In this document: positions 54,776 through 63,858 of the stretch, piece after piece
How the letters are laid out: every line of letters starts with the position of its first letter
Position numbering within the stretch: position 1 is the first letter of the stretch
The notes under the pieces: model-generated
Seen by the model: only the letters and a program-made list of their open reading frames with translations
Database searches by the model: none
Told to the model about the DNA's origin: nothing
Position numbers and translations under genes: made by a program
Source: DAOTWA01 sp963702935
Lineage (GTDB): Bacteria; Chloroflexota; Anaerolineae; Anaerolineales; Anaerolineaceae
Direction of reading: 5' to 3'
Length of the DNA: 64,000 bases
Assembly (NCBI GenBank): GCA_963702935.1
Contig: OY969772.1
Coordinates: 496,001 to 560,000 of the forward strand

Positions 54776-54783
54776 TCAATTCG

Positions 54784-54849
54784 CCCCCAGTACGGATGGA
54801 GGTAGCCCCCAGTATGGATGGGGGTAGCCCCCAGTATTAATAGGGGTGG
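54784..54849. repeat. Three 22-bp tandem repeats upstream of the riboswitch
   Basis: Units 54784-54805, 54806-54827 and 54828-54849 begin CCCCCAGTA and end in GGGG/AGG-type sequence; units 1 and 2 differ at two or three positions and unit 3 in its middle. Each can form a small hairpin (CCCCC/GGGGG). They occupy the place expected for the promoter of the btuF leader. Confidence 0.85.
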
Positions 54850-54906
54850 CCTCATTGTACGCGCAGGGCGGTGGAACGTCAAGAGACGAGCGGGCTTTCT
54901 GCACCC

Positions 54907-55671
54907 TCACGGCTGGATATCGGCCACCGAATCGTAAATGTAGGTAGGCTGGTAAGGGAAGCGCGCTACATGGTCGCGCTGCGTCACGCCGCTCAGCACC
55001 AGAATGGTTTGCAAGCCGCTCATCACCCCGGCGACGATGTCGGTGTCCATGCGATCCCCGATCATGAGCGTGTCTTCCGAGTGCACGCCCAGGTAGTTCA
55101 ACGCCTGGCGCATCATCAAGGGGTTGGGCTTGCCGACGAAAAAGGGAGAGACGCCGCTGGCTTTCTCGATCAGGGCCGCCATGGCGCCGCAAGCCGGCAC
55201 CAGGCCGCCTTCCGAGGGGCCGGAGGGATCCGGGTTAGTGGCGATGAACAGGGCCCCATCCGCCACCATGCGGATGGCCTGGGTGATCTGCTCCAGGTTA
55301 TACGAGTGGGTTTCCCCCAGCACGACGTAATCCGGCTCGAAATCGGTGATGACGAAGCCGGCCTTGTGGATGGCGTCCGTCAGGCCGCTTTCTCCGATGA
55401 CGAAGACTTTGCTATCGGCTTTCTGAGATTTGATGAAACGGGCCGTGGCCTGCGCCGAGGTAAAGATGCGCTCGGCGGGCACCTCCAGCCCGGAATTCGC
55501 CAGGCGGTGCGCCAGATCCGAAGGAATGTACAACGGGTTGTTGGTGACGATCAGGTATTCGCAGCCGGCATCTTTGAGGCGCTGGATGAATAAATCCGCC
55601 CCGGGAATGAGCGTGCGTCCCCGCACCAGTACGCCGTCCATATCGATCAGGTAATTCTTTTTTGTGTCCAT
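54907..55671 (-). CDS. HAD-superfamily phosphatase, NagD/IIA type
   Basis: A 254-residue hydrolase. Motif I is LIDMDGVLVRG (nucleophile D and acid D), motif II is in IVTNN, the lysine motif is in GKPNPLM and motif III is MIGDRMDTDI. A NagD-type C2 cap lies between motifs II and III. Such enzymes dephosphorylate nucleotides, sugar phosphates or 4-nitrophenyl phosphate. It is upstream of the B12 leader and on the same strand, separated by the 22-bp repeats. Confidence 0.93.
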   Translation of the reverse strand: MDTKKNYLIDMDGVLVRGRTLIPGADLFIQRLKDAGCEYLIVTNNPLYIPSDLAHRLANSGLEVPAERIFTSAQATARFIKSQKADSKVFVIGESGLTDAIHKAGFVITDFEPDYVVLGETHSYNLEQITQAIRMVADGALFIATNPDPSGPSEGGLVPACGAMAALIEKASGVSPFFVGKPNPLMMRQALNYLGVHSEDTLMIGDRMDTDIVAGVMSGLQTILVLSGVTQRDHVARFPYQPTYIYDSVADIQP

Positions 55672-55771
55672 AGCCGCCTCGACCAGAATGAATTTCTGTC
55701 GTCCTCCCTTGTCTGGGAGAGGACGCCGCCTCTATTATAGTATATCTGGCCGCCCCGGTCTAAGCCTCTAT

Positions 55772-57037
55772 TTACTGTCCCGAGAAGTACGAGCTCGTAA
55801 CGCAGGGGAGGAACGCCTGGCTTAGCCCCAACCCTACCACATCCACCGGGGTCGACCGGTTCGTTTGGGTGTCGTCTCCCAATTGACCGTAATAGTTATC
55901 CCCCCAACACTCCACCCCGCCGCTCTGAGTCAACGCGCAGGTGTGTCCGCCTCCGGCGGCGAGGGCGCTCACGCTCGCAGACAGCCCCAGCACATCCACC
56001 GGCGTATGCCGGTCGGTGGTGGTGCCGTCTCCCAACTGATCAGAATGATTGCTTCCCCAGCACTGCACTGCGCCGCCCTGGGTCAGCGCGCAGGTGTGGT
56101 CCTGGCCGAGTGCGAGCGCGCTAACGCCTGAGGACAGCCCCACCACGTCCACCGGGGCATAGGCGTAGGTTTGGGTGCCGTCCCCCAGCTCTCCGCTATA
56201 GTTATCCCCCCGACACTTGACTCCACCGTCCTGGGTTAGCGCGCAGGTGTGATAGTAGCCGGCGGCGATAGCGCTCACCCCCTCGGTCAGCCCCAGCACA
56301 TCCACCGGCGTATCCTGCTGCACGCCGCTACCATCCCCCAGCTCGCCGTCCCCGTTATACCCCCAGCACTTGACCCCGCCGGCCTGGGTCAGCGCGCAGG
56401 TGTGATCCATTCCGGCGGCGATGGCGCTCACGCCCGCGGTCAGCCCCAGCACATCCACCGCAGTCCAGCGGTCTTCCGTAGTGCCGTCCCCCAATTGGCC
56501 AAGCCGGTTATCGCCCCAGCACTTGACCCCGCCCGCATCGGTCAGCGCGCAGGTGTGATAGTAACCGGCAGCGATGGCGCTCACCCCCGCCAACAGCCCC
56601 ACCACGTCCACGGGGGTATCCTGCTGCACAGTGGCGCCGTTCCCCAACTGGCCCTCGCGGTTATCTCCCCAGCACTTGACCCCACCCGCATCAGTCAGCG
56701 CGCAGGTGTGAAAATATCCGGCAGAGACGGCGCGTGCGCCCGCAGACAGCCCGATCACGTCTACGGGAGTATCCTGCTGCGTGGAGGTGCCGTTCCCCAG
56801 CTCCCCTTCCCCGTTATATCCCCAGCACTTGACGCCGCCCCAACGGGTCAGCGCGCAGGTGTGCATGAATCCGGCCGAGACGGCGCTCGCGTTGCCGGCG
56901 GAGGCCGCTCCAGCCGGGGAAGCAGAGACGCGCACGCCGGGCTTTACGACGAGCGCGGCTTGCATGGAGGCGGCTCGAGGCAGGATCAGGAGCAGGCTGA
57001 GCCAAAGCCCAGGCAACCGCTGGAGAACGAAAGGCAT
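55772..57037 (-). CDS. Secreted RCC1-repeat beta-propeller protein
   Basis: A 421-residue protein with a signal peptide (about 1-27) and seven RCC1 repeats of about 51 residues, each with HTCAL, GGVKCWG and LGDGT motifs; the DNA is a tandem repeat of about 153 nt. Seven blades predict a closed propeller. One repeat has CRGD in place of CWGD and another QCWG. The C-terminus (FLPCVTSS) resembles exported Chloroflexi proteins. ATG 57037 follows GGAGGG. Function is probably binding outside the cell; partner unknown. Confidence 0.88.
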   Translation of the reverse strand: MPFVLQRLPGLWLSLLLILPRAASMQAALVVKPGVRVSASPAGAASAGNASAVSAGFMHTCALTRWGGVKCWGYNGEGELGNGTSTQQDTPVDVIGLSAGARAVSAGYFHTCALTDAGGVKCWGDNREGQLGNGATVQQDTPVDVVGLLAGVSAIAAGYYHTCALTDAGGVKCWGDNRLGQLGDGTTEDRWTAVDVLGLTAGVSAIAAGMDHTCALTQAGGVKCWGYNGDGELGDGSGVQQDTPVDVLGLTEGVSAIAAGYYHTCALTQDGGVKCRGDNYSGELGDGTQTYAYAPVDVVGLSSGVSALALGQDHTCALTQGGAVQCWGSNHSDQLGDGTTTDRHTPVDVLGLSASVSALAAGGGHTCALTQSGGVECWGDNYYGQLGDDTQTNRSTPVDVVGLGLSQAFLPCVTSSYFSGQ

Positions 57038-57499
57038 AGGTTTTCCCTCCCTTGTACGCCACCGAAATGGCCGGCGGTATCGGATTGTGACCTTTAATAA
57101 CTCGACGCTCGATTGGGGTGAATTAAAAAACGATCTGGAAGCTCCCCCCAATTGATGAGAGCAGATCATCTTCCCATCAAGTTAACGCTAAAAACTGGAC
57201 GATCCGATTATAAACCAAAACGCGTGAAGTTGGCGAAAAATAACCCGGCATTTCTGCGATGGGGCCGGGCGGCTCCAGGCTGCGCGCTCAGGGGACCGAA
57301 GCAGGCGGGTTGCTCGCGCGCAGAGCGAATTGGTGGATGGCCGGATCGTACTTCTGGCCATCGGGCAGGATGGCGACTGTAACGGTTTGGGCCGGCGGCA
57401 GCGTCGGAATTGGCGAGATGCCTTCCAAAATTATCGCGCATTTCTAGCAAAGCAGCGAATCCCATCCGCGGCGCCGCCGCTGCGACGTTGGGCAGGCGG
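57038..57499. other. Gap with a possible gene remnant
   Basis: No full gene is supported in these 462 nt. On the minus strand 57288-57428 has coding character (ISPIPTLPPAQTVTVAILPDGQKYDP, read in parts) from TTG 57428 to TGA 57288, about 46 residues, without a ribosome site. It may be a small gene or the end of a lost one. Confidence 0.4.
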
Positions 57500-57958
57500 T
57501 TAGCTCACCGTTTCCAGTCTAAATACAGGGTACTCCGGCGCTATTTTTTCAAACTCCGCGATGGACGCATCTTTCCTTATGGGAATATGCGGTCGTGCTC
57601 CGGGCGCAAGCTGTAAATAGGCCTTCAAGACCGGCGCTCTCTGCCTTATCTCTACCTCTTCCAGGAGGACTTGCTCGCTTATTCCGTGTACGAGCCTTGC
57701 TCTTCCATTGGCGGCCCTGACGTTTCGCACCCAGTTGGCATCCTCCCCCAACATGGATACCAGGTACCTCTCTCCGTTCATCACCGTCATCGCCAGCGGG
57801 AAACTTATGATTTTCCCCGATTTTCTCCCCACCACTTCCAAAGTGACAAAACGGTCCGGGAATATCCCCAGCGAGTGAAGGATTGCCCAACCCCTGTTTT
57901 GTATTTTGGCTAATCTATTGGGATGCCCTCCGCGATACATCCATCGCTTAAAAGCCAT
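57500..57958 (-). CDS. Deazaflavin (F420)-dependent nitroreductase-family protein (Ddn-like)
   Basis: A 152-residue split-barrel protein. The segment VTLEVVGRKSGKIISFPLAM, then GERYLVSMLGEDANWVRNVRAANGRARL (read in parts) is the core of the Ddn/F420 nitroreductase family, which uses coenzyme F420 to reduce quinones or nitro compounds. GGAGGAA precedes ATG 57958. A small membrane protein gene may lie 58 nt upstream on the same strand. It marks the edge before the AT-richer island. Confidence 0.85.
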   Translation of the reverse strand: MAFKRWMYRGGHPNRLAKIQNRGWAILHSLGIFPDRFVTLEVVGRKSGKIISFPLAMTVMNGERYLVSMLGEDANWVRNVRAANGRARLVHGISEQVLLEEVEIRQRAPVLKAYLQLAPGARPHIPIRKDASIAEFEKIAPEYPVFRLETVS

Positions 57959-58016
57959 TCTTCCTCCACGATCATTTGTTGGGCTCTGAACCTGCCCAAC
58001 CTTCGATTTCGCAGAC

Positions 58017-58160
58017 TCATACTGTACTGCGAGTTTGCAATAAATCCAAGCCGAAGAGAGGAATTATTCTGCCAGACCGCCGGGCGACCCAGGCCAAGGT
58101 TGCAACAACGATGATTATTATCAAAACCACTTTTCCGAGGACGCCCAGGGTTTTCTTCAC
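58017..58160 (-). CDS. Possible small single-span membrane protein
   Basis: A 47-residue frame from GTG 58160, with AGGGGTG about 6 nt upstream. It has basic residues, then one long hydrophobic helix (GVLGKVVLIIIIVVATLAWVA) and a short polar tail, ending at TGA 58017. The composition suits a real membrane micro-protein, but length makes it uncertain. It would be co-transcribed with the Ddn-like gene. Confidence 0.45.
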   Translation of the reverse strand: MKKTLGVLGKVVLIIIIVVATLAWVARRSGRIIPLFGLDLLQTRSTV

Positions 58161-58247
58161 GAGAACACCCCTACCCTGACCTATGACAATATAGTTAATC
58201 TTTACCCGGACAAAAGTGTTATGACGGCCAAATCCAACTTTTTCCCG

Positions 58248-59682
58248 TTAGGTGCCAGCAACTACTTTTCGGAAGGCTTGGGCTACTTTACTTTCACCCA
58301 AGATGTCAAATCTATTAGAGTAGACCTTGGAGCTATTCAAACGCATCATAAACGATTCCAATTCCAAATAATCGGATGCGTGCAAGTTCGGATATCTTTT
58401 TCGGTTAAATTCCAAGAAAGGTAATAATTTCCCATTTAGATCTTGCAGGTCCCACCCTTGAGCTTTCAAATAATCTTCGTGTTGCTCGTAAAGCAGCGAT
58501 CCTGGAACGGGAGTAAATAGCATTGGAACAACGGAACCTATACGATGTGAAGCGTAAACCGCTGTATTAACAACAGATTGAAGATCTTCACCAGGAATGC
58601 CAAAGATGACGAAGGCATTAAGCTTCTTCAGCTCCCGAACGGAAACCACATTCCTTTGCTATTTCGACTGCTCTGTCAAATTTTTCTATAGTTGCTTGTC
58701 GTCTATTCCAGCTTCGAGCGATCTCATCATCAATTGTTTCTAAAGCCAGGTGGATCTTTTTAAAACCCGCTTCTCGCATTCTTGTCAAGAGATCCCTCTC
58801 TATTAACCTGGGCTCTATACCTTCAGGAGCGTAAAACCTCAACTTTAAATCTCTTTGCTGTATTTCATCTAAACGCCCATAAAACTCTTCTCTGTTAAAC
58901 AACAAATTATCCTCATAAAAAGCAATTTCACGTATGCCAAAATCTTTATACTTTGCCTCGATTTCGTCTGCAACATCACTTGCTGGGCGATGACGAACAC
59001 GGCGGTTCCCATTATTGAGCTTCAGCTGCGCACAATAAGCGCAATTAAAAGGACACCCCCTACTTCCCGTGATAATCGCATAACTCGGCTTTGTCTCATA
59101 AACAGGATCTGAGTATAGAGATAAATCGGTCCAACTATTAGCCGCTTCCGCACAAATCTCGCCGGGGACAATAACAACATTCTCCATTAATGAGGCCATA
59201 TTCTTTTCAGCATGTTCAGGATATAAAGTAGGGTATATTCCACCAATCAAAATCCTCGGAGACCGCTCCCCAAACACGCGCTTTACTGTAAGAATTACAT
59301 CCCGAGTACTTTCCCACCAGTAAGTCATAATGGAAGTAATCCATATTTCCTCAGGGTAAAAGAGGTCCCCGTTAACGTGGCGCTCCAACTCCATCTCTAG
59401 TTTTGACAAAGGCCAACCGAACTCCATAACTTGCCTTCGCATATTATCTCGCTGAATGATATTTCTCTTTCGATAACTCACTTTCCTTTTGGCGTTAGTT
59501 GCCAAACAATCAAGCAAACGGATATTCTCATAATTGTGATTCCGAAGCCAAGTAGAGACTTTCAAAAGTCCATGCGGTTGACTCCAACGCGGCCAATATT
59601 GAGTATCATATATTGGCGGGTTAATAAGAATTGCATTTTTGGCCCCTACAAGTATGCCTTCGCTTCCTTTGCGCCAAATCAT
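58248..59682 (-). CDS. Radical SAM enzyme with N-terminal B12-binding-like domain, one frameshift
   Basis: Corrected length is about 477 residues after removing one base in CC at 58641-58642. Residues 15-170 form a Rossmann/B12-binding-like domain (INPPIYDTQYW, QPHGLLKVSTWL, IGGIYPTLYPEHAEKN) without the DxHxxG cobalamin motif. The radical SAM cluster motif is C210-x3-C214-x2-C217 (GCPFNCAYCAQL), followed by EDNLLF and a typical C-terminal part, FGIPGEDL. It is the catalytic partner of the cluster-less paralogue upstream: both share GxPGEDL, DLxxLNGxL and NSxxxx-F. ATG 59682 overlaps the upstream stop. Reaction unknown. Confidence 0.87.
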
Positions 59683-61082
59683 AAGTCCCCCTGTTTGACG
59701 TCACTCTTCTGGGCAAAGGGATTCCATAATTGTGATCTAAGGCTCTTTTGCACCATACGAGAAGTAATACTATCCCCTAGAAAGTCAAATGTTTGACTAT
59801 GAAATCTACTATTAAGTAACGCCATAAGTCGTGTAAGCTCCCAGTAATCTGACAACTTGGCTCCTGAAATACGAGCAAGCGGAAATAGTCTTCCATTCAG
59901 GCTAGTAAGATCATAATGGCCATTATGTTTTGCTAGCCAATCTGTATAAGCAAAGCTTTCGCTATTGTTCGGGGAATATTGATAAGGCAACAAATGGATT
60001 GAACCTACAATGGAAGATAGTTGGATCATCCGCTTTGTTAGTACTTCTAAATCTTCTCCCGGTAAGCCTACAACTAGAGCAGCGTCAACTTCGCCATAAC
60101 GGGGACTGAAACCGGCCGATACAAGAGCCTGCATGCAATAATAATAATCCTCCAACGAACTCAAATATGTTTTTTCAAAAGGTTGATGAATTAAATCATC
60201 ATGCAACGAGATATTGTGGAAGTTGGCTTTCATTAGAAGCATCGCCAATTCTACATCAATCAAACGTGGCGAAAAGTTACCTGGCGCGATCATGCTAGGG
60301 CTCAATCGACTGCCACGGACTTTTGGGGAAGTTGTTACAATGGCGTCAAGTATTTGGATAATACCCTCTTTATGTTCAGGGAGCAGCCATTCATCATACC
60401 AAACAAACGAACTTACTCCCAATTCACATTTCTCTTTAATTTCCTCAGATACTATCTCTGGCGAACGAACTCGTAATAAACCAGTATCATCTCTTGTGAA
60501 AAATGTAATGGCCGCAATTTTTGGAATTTTCAATGGTGCATAAATATCAAAGTCAGTTGGAATACATTGAAGGTCTCGCAACCGACCAGTCACAACAAAG
60601 TCAGCTTGTAAATTCTTTTGGGCATGTTCAGGGTAAGCGGTTGGGTACGGTCCACCAACAACAATCGGCCCCGAGAAAATATTTCGTATTTCATCAATAA
60701 CAGTCTTTACCCCCTGCCACCAACAACTTAAACCACTAGAAATAAGTACAGTTTGTGGGAACCAGCCATCTTCCCTCCATGAAAGCAAAGTTTGGACTAT
60801 CTTCTTAGGGGAAAAACCAAACTGCCATAAATTTATTTTGTAACCATCAGTTTTGATTTCTCCAATCTTTGATCTGGATAACCTATTATTATCCATTTGC
60901 AAACAATCTATTAACCTTACACTACAACCCTGGGCTTTTAGAGATGTTCCTATTTGAAGCAGGCCAAGAGGCTGCTGCCAGTTGGCCCAAGGAATGCGAG
61001 TATCAATTGCTGGTGCGTTAATCAATAATACAGAGCCTGATCCAACAACGTCAGACAATCTAGGTTCAACTATAATTTTCAT
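59679..61082 (-). CDS. Radical-SAM-like protein lacking the iron-sulfur cysteines
   Basis: A 467-residue paralogue of the downstream radical SAM protein. N-terminal segments LLINAPAIDTRIPW, QQPLGLLQIGTSL and VVGGPYPTAYPEHAQKN align with it, as do the C-terminal GLPGEDL, DLTSLNGRL, SDYWELTRLM and FDFLGDS. At the position of the C-x3-C-x2-C motif the protein reads ITFFTRDDTG, with no cysteine. It cannot bind the catalytic cluster and is probably a binding or regulatory partner. Its gene starts 46 nt after the methyltransferase-like gene and its stop overlaps the next ATG. Confidence 0.85.
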   Translation of the reverse strand: MKIIVEPRLSDVVGSGSVLLINAPAIDTRIPWANWQQPLGLLQIGTSLKAQGCSVRLIDCLQMDNNRLSRSKIGEIKTDGYKINLWQFGFSPKKIVQTLLSWREDGWFPQTVLISSGLSCWWQGVKTVIDEIRNIFSGPIVVGGPYPTAYPEHAQKNLQADFVVTGRLRDLQCIPTDFDIYAPLKIPKIAAITFFTRDDTGLLRVRSPEIVSEEIKEKCELGVSSFVWYDEWLLPEHKEGIIQILDAIVTTSPKVRGSRLSPSMIAPGNFSPRLIDVELAMLLMKANFHNISLHDDLIHQPFEKTYLSSLEDYYYCMQALVSAGFSPRYGEVDAALVVGLPGEDLEVLTKRMIQLSSIVGSIHLLPYQYSPNNSESFAYTDWLAKHNGHYDLTSLNGRLFPLARISGAKLSDYWELTRLMALLNSRFHSQTFDFLGDSITSRMVQKSLRSQLWNPFAQKSDVKQGDL

Positions 61083-61127
61083 ACTGCTGGAAACCTTTCC
61101 TTATGCTGAGATTACAACAAGGATTTC

Positions 61128-62006
61128 TTATTTTTCTACAGCTTCGATCTTCCCGATATCAAAATCTGTCTCCCTTAAATCACCGTCTTTACACTCAAAA
61201 GCTGGTAGGTCAAGTAGTTGAATAGTAGTTTGCGTATTGGGTTTGCCAGCAATAAATTCTTCAGTTCTATCAAGCCAAAAGGAGAAATGCATCATCCGGG
61301 TTTCTTTATTCCCTAAGTAGTATATCGGTTTAAAGGTTCTACAGTTAAACCACCTTGAGGAAAGGATCCGTATCAAATAAGGAATATAAATTTTTAATCG
61401 AGCCTCAAGCAATGGGTGCCTCAAGTATGATGCAATTATATCTGCTACATCAATTCCATACTTCGCCAGTTCACCTCCTATGTGCGATAAAGTCGACCTT
61501 ATCTCTCCTTGATCCTGGATGTCCATGTTAGTCGATAAGAAAAGGAGGAAATCCTGATTGAATTGTGCCTGCCCCTCGAATAGCCTTGAAATTGACTCCG
61601 GCCTTTTCGCTTCCCCAGATTGGGTTTTGTAAATAACCCCCCCAGAATAGTCTAAAGAAACAACATGATATGGATACTGAACAGGGTTGCCATGATAATC
61701 TTTACCATTCAATAAGATGTCATCCATATCTCCCCGAAGAAGTGATAATCTCCCAGATATTCCCAGGCGCATCGCTGAAAGAATTAACTCGTTCTGATAT
61801 ATGTATTCTTGACCCGGCTTTCCCCGCTCAACTACTGAGAAATGATTAAAATAAGATTTCCATTGTGCTAAATCTGTTAGAGTGCTGGCTGGTAATCCGA
61901 GGTAACGAAGCTCGCCCAATTTAGCCCTAAAATGGCGCTGGATTAATAATGCATCCATTTCTCGAACTTTTTGTTTGTTTCGGGTGAACAAGTCATCAGA
62001 GCACAT
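61128..62006 (-). CDS. Rossmann-fold methyltransferase-like protein of unknown family
   Basis: A 292-residue protein without clear database-type motif that I recognise. The order of segments suggests a class I SAM-methyltransferase fold: LGELRYLGLPAS, an acidic strand end in SVVERG, a GDMDDILL acid, VVSLDYSGG as strand 4 and FLLFLSTNMD as strand 5. The glycine-rich motif I is not clear, so activity is uncertain. It starts 8 nt after the GHKL ATPase stop. The start lacks a ribosome site; M17 is an alternative. Confidence 0.55.
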   Translation of the reverse strand: MCSDDLFTRNKQKVREMDALLIQRHFRAKLGELRYLGLPASTLTDLAQWKSYFNHFSVVERGKPGQEYIYQNELILSAMRLGISGRLSLLRGDMDDILLNGKDYHGNPVQYPYHVVSLDYSGGVIYKTQSGEAKRPESISRLFEGQAQFNQDFLLFLSTNMDIQDQGEIRSTLSHIGGELAKYGIDVADIIASYLRHPLLEARLKIYIPYLIRILSSRWFNCRTFKPIYYLGNKETRMMHFSFWLDRTEEFIAGKPNTQTTIQLLDLPAFECKDGDLRETDFDIGKIEAVEK

Positions 62007-62014
62007 TTAAATCA

Positions 62015-63584
62015 CTATTGGGCACCACGCAGGCGTTTGTGTATCTCGCCAATCAATTTGTCAAATTGCTGTATATTTTGTTCGAATTCGGATTTTAAAA
62101 CAGAAATTATAGTTTCATATACCCAACGAGCTTCTTTTCCAAATTTAAGTTCATCCTTTATGTCATATACAGGCGATGGCCCATTTGTTTCTGTAGGTTG
62201 CCCCTTATCCAATTGCTCAATTAATGTTCCCCCTTCTTCAATAACTTTCTGACCCCTATCCTGAAATTCATCAGGTGCATTCTTGATCCTCTTTTGTACA
62301 TTTTCAACTGCTTTGGATAAATTAACAATTCTACCTACTTTGAGTTCACTAGGTACTCCCCCCTCGTTTATCTCTTTCTGTGCTTGGCCTATTGTTGTCT
62401 CTGCTTGTCGGATGAAATCTATTGCACGACGGGTATCAGAACTTTTACCTGCAATTTTATTAAGCGTACGACTGATTTCCCCACTTCCTCTTGTATACAG
62501 CCGTGCCCGGTTCCTGTTTTGTTCAAAATTTGTCCGATCTGCAGATGGTATGACCCCTGAGTCGCAAATATGAATTTCCCCGAAGAAATAAAATGATCTC
62601 TCAGGACTTGATCGCCATAGTGATATACGGGGAAGCTGGTTATCACCTATAGTAAAATTTTTAACTCGATAGAATAGGCCCCTATGCGATTCATCTGGGA
62701 ACTGCCCCTTGTTTTCGTGCTCACAATACCAACAAAACGCTAAAGGAGAAACGCTATCCTGGTCTTCATCGTCCCAAACATATATCCATTGTGGAGATTT
62801 AGCTTCAAGTAAGAATGGCTTAAAAATTTGAGTATCTCCAACAAATAATGGCACTGTTTCATAATCGGGAACAACCTCTTGAAGTTTTTGATCTATCTGA
62901 TCTCCGTATTCAAAATCTGGGTCAAAATCAACTGGTGCTGTCAGTTTTAAGTATTCGATCAATTGCGAAGCATCAAGCAAAACTGATGAATCAGGGCGGA
63001 CTTTGTATAACTCAACTTGTGTGTAATGAGCATCTGAATCTTCTTGCATTGTTTCCAGTGAAGTGTATTTTTGGATTAGCTTGTTTAATGCAATATTTTC
63101 GCCACGCTCCTTTAACATTTCTACATGTTGCAACATTGCCTCAGCATCAAATACTAGTCTGTGCTTCTCAGGTAGACCTAACGGCGAAGTGGTAACAATT
63201 ATTTTTTCGGCCGCAGAAATACCAGAAAGCTTTCCAATTCCGCGAAAGCCAACACTTTCTGCCGTCAACTTTCTGGAATATCCAACATATCGATATTCTG
63301 CGATCCTTTGAGAATCCATACCAATGCCATTATCAAATATAACGAGGGATGGAGGTGTCACTTTAAGCTCAATCCGTGTATCCCCAATTTCGCCACCACT
63401 TTTACGAAGTTCTAATATAAGAATCAAATCCGTTTTGCACATATTCTCTAACAACATGAAGCTTATCTGGGTAAAGTCCACGTGTAAGTACTTCCATGAT
63501 AAAACCATAGGCAAAATCCTCATCTTTTTTTAGGACTACATCAGGAGGTTCAATAGTTGACAAAGGCGTTGTTGCATTTTCCAT
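62015..63584 (-). CDS. GHKL (Hsp90/MORC-like) ATPase, one frameshift
   Basis: Corrected length is about 522 residues after removing one base near 63401-63415. The Bergerat fold is complete: N-box REYVQNGFDS (46-55), G1 DNGIGM (84-89) and G2 GFRGIGK (112-118). A middle beta-rich region (about 120-330) and a coiled-coil-like C-terminus (about 370-500) follow, with NRARLY and REIN-type helices. This is the layout of Hsp90-like and MORC-like ATPases, which clamp onto DNA or proteins. ATG 63584 follows AGAAGGA. It is first in the four-gene island operon. If the shift is real, no functional ATPase is made. Confidence 0.85.
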
Positions 63585-63612
63585 AATGATTTTCCTTCTA
63601 ACTAAAGAGAGC

Positions 63613-63641
63613 GTTTTATTCCCACATGACCTAACTGACAA
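63613..63641 (-). promoter_or_regulatory. Possible promoter of the island operon
   Basis: On the minus strand TTGTCA (63641-63636) and TAAAAC (63618-63613) are 17 nt apart, just upstream of the ATPase gene and overlapping the end of the small gene before it. The match is moderate. Confidence 0.4.
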
Positions 63642-63858
63642 ACAACACAACTCCGTACATTCCCAATAAGGTCAATGCTAAAACGCTGAAACAACCCTTG
63701 GTGGTCCGATGATAAACGCGGTTGTAGGCAGCCTTTCGAGGATGGGTGATCCAGCCCCAGCCACGGGGAGCGCGAACCTTGCTCCGCATCCGCCGCCTGA
63801 TCGAGGGACGGGCAGCAATCGATTTTTTCAATGAGGGCTTGCGGTAACCGAATTTCAT
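63631..63858 (-). CDS. Small basic conserved protein (YRKPSLKK family)
   Basis: A 75-residue protein. The very basic start FGYRKPSLKKSIAARPSIRRRMR and the centre GWITHPRKAAYNRVYHRTT match a short family I recall from many bacteria and archaea, often near mobile or defence loci; the function is unknown. A hydrophobic C-terminal segment (SVLALTLLGMYGVVLFV) may be a membrane helix. ATG 63858 is chosen by the family start. It lies 46 nt upstream of the GHKL gene on the same strand. Bases 63859-64000 hold nothing I can support. Confidence 0.65.
   Translation of the reverse strand: MKFGYRKPSLKKSIAARPSIRRRMRSKVRAPRGWGWITHPRKAAYNRVYHRTTKGCFSVLALTLLGMYGVVLFVS

Noticed and set aside
55850..56880. Non-coding tandem repeat array
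   Set aside because: The approximately 153-nt periodicity is in frame and encodes RCC1 blades with conserved HTCAL and CWG motifs.
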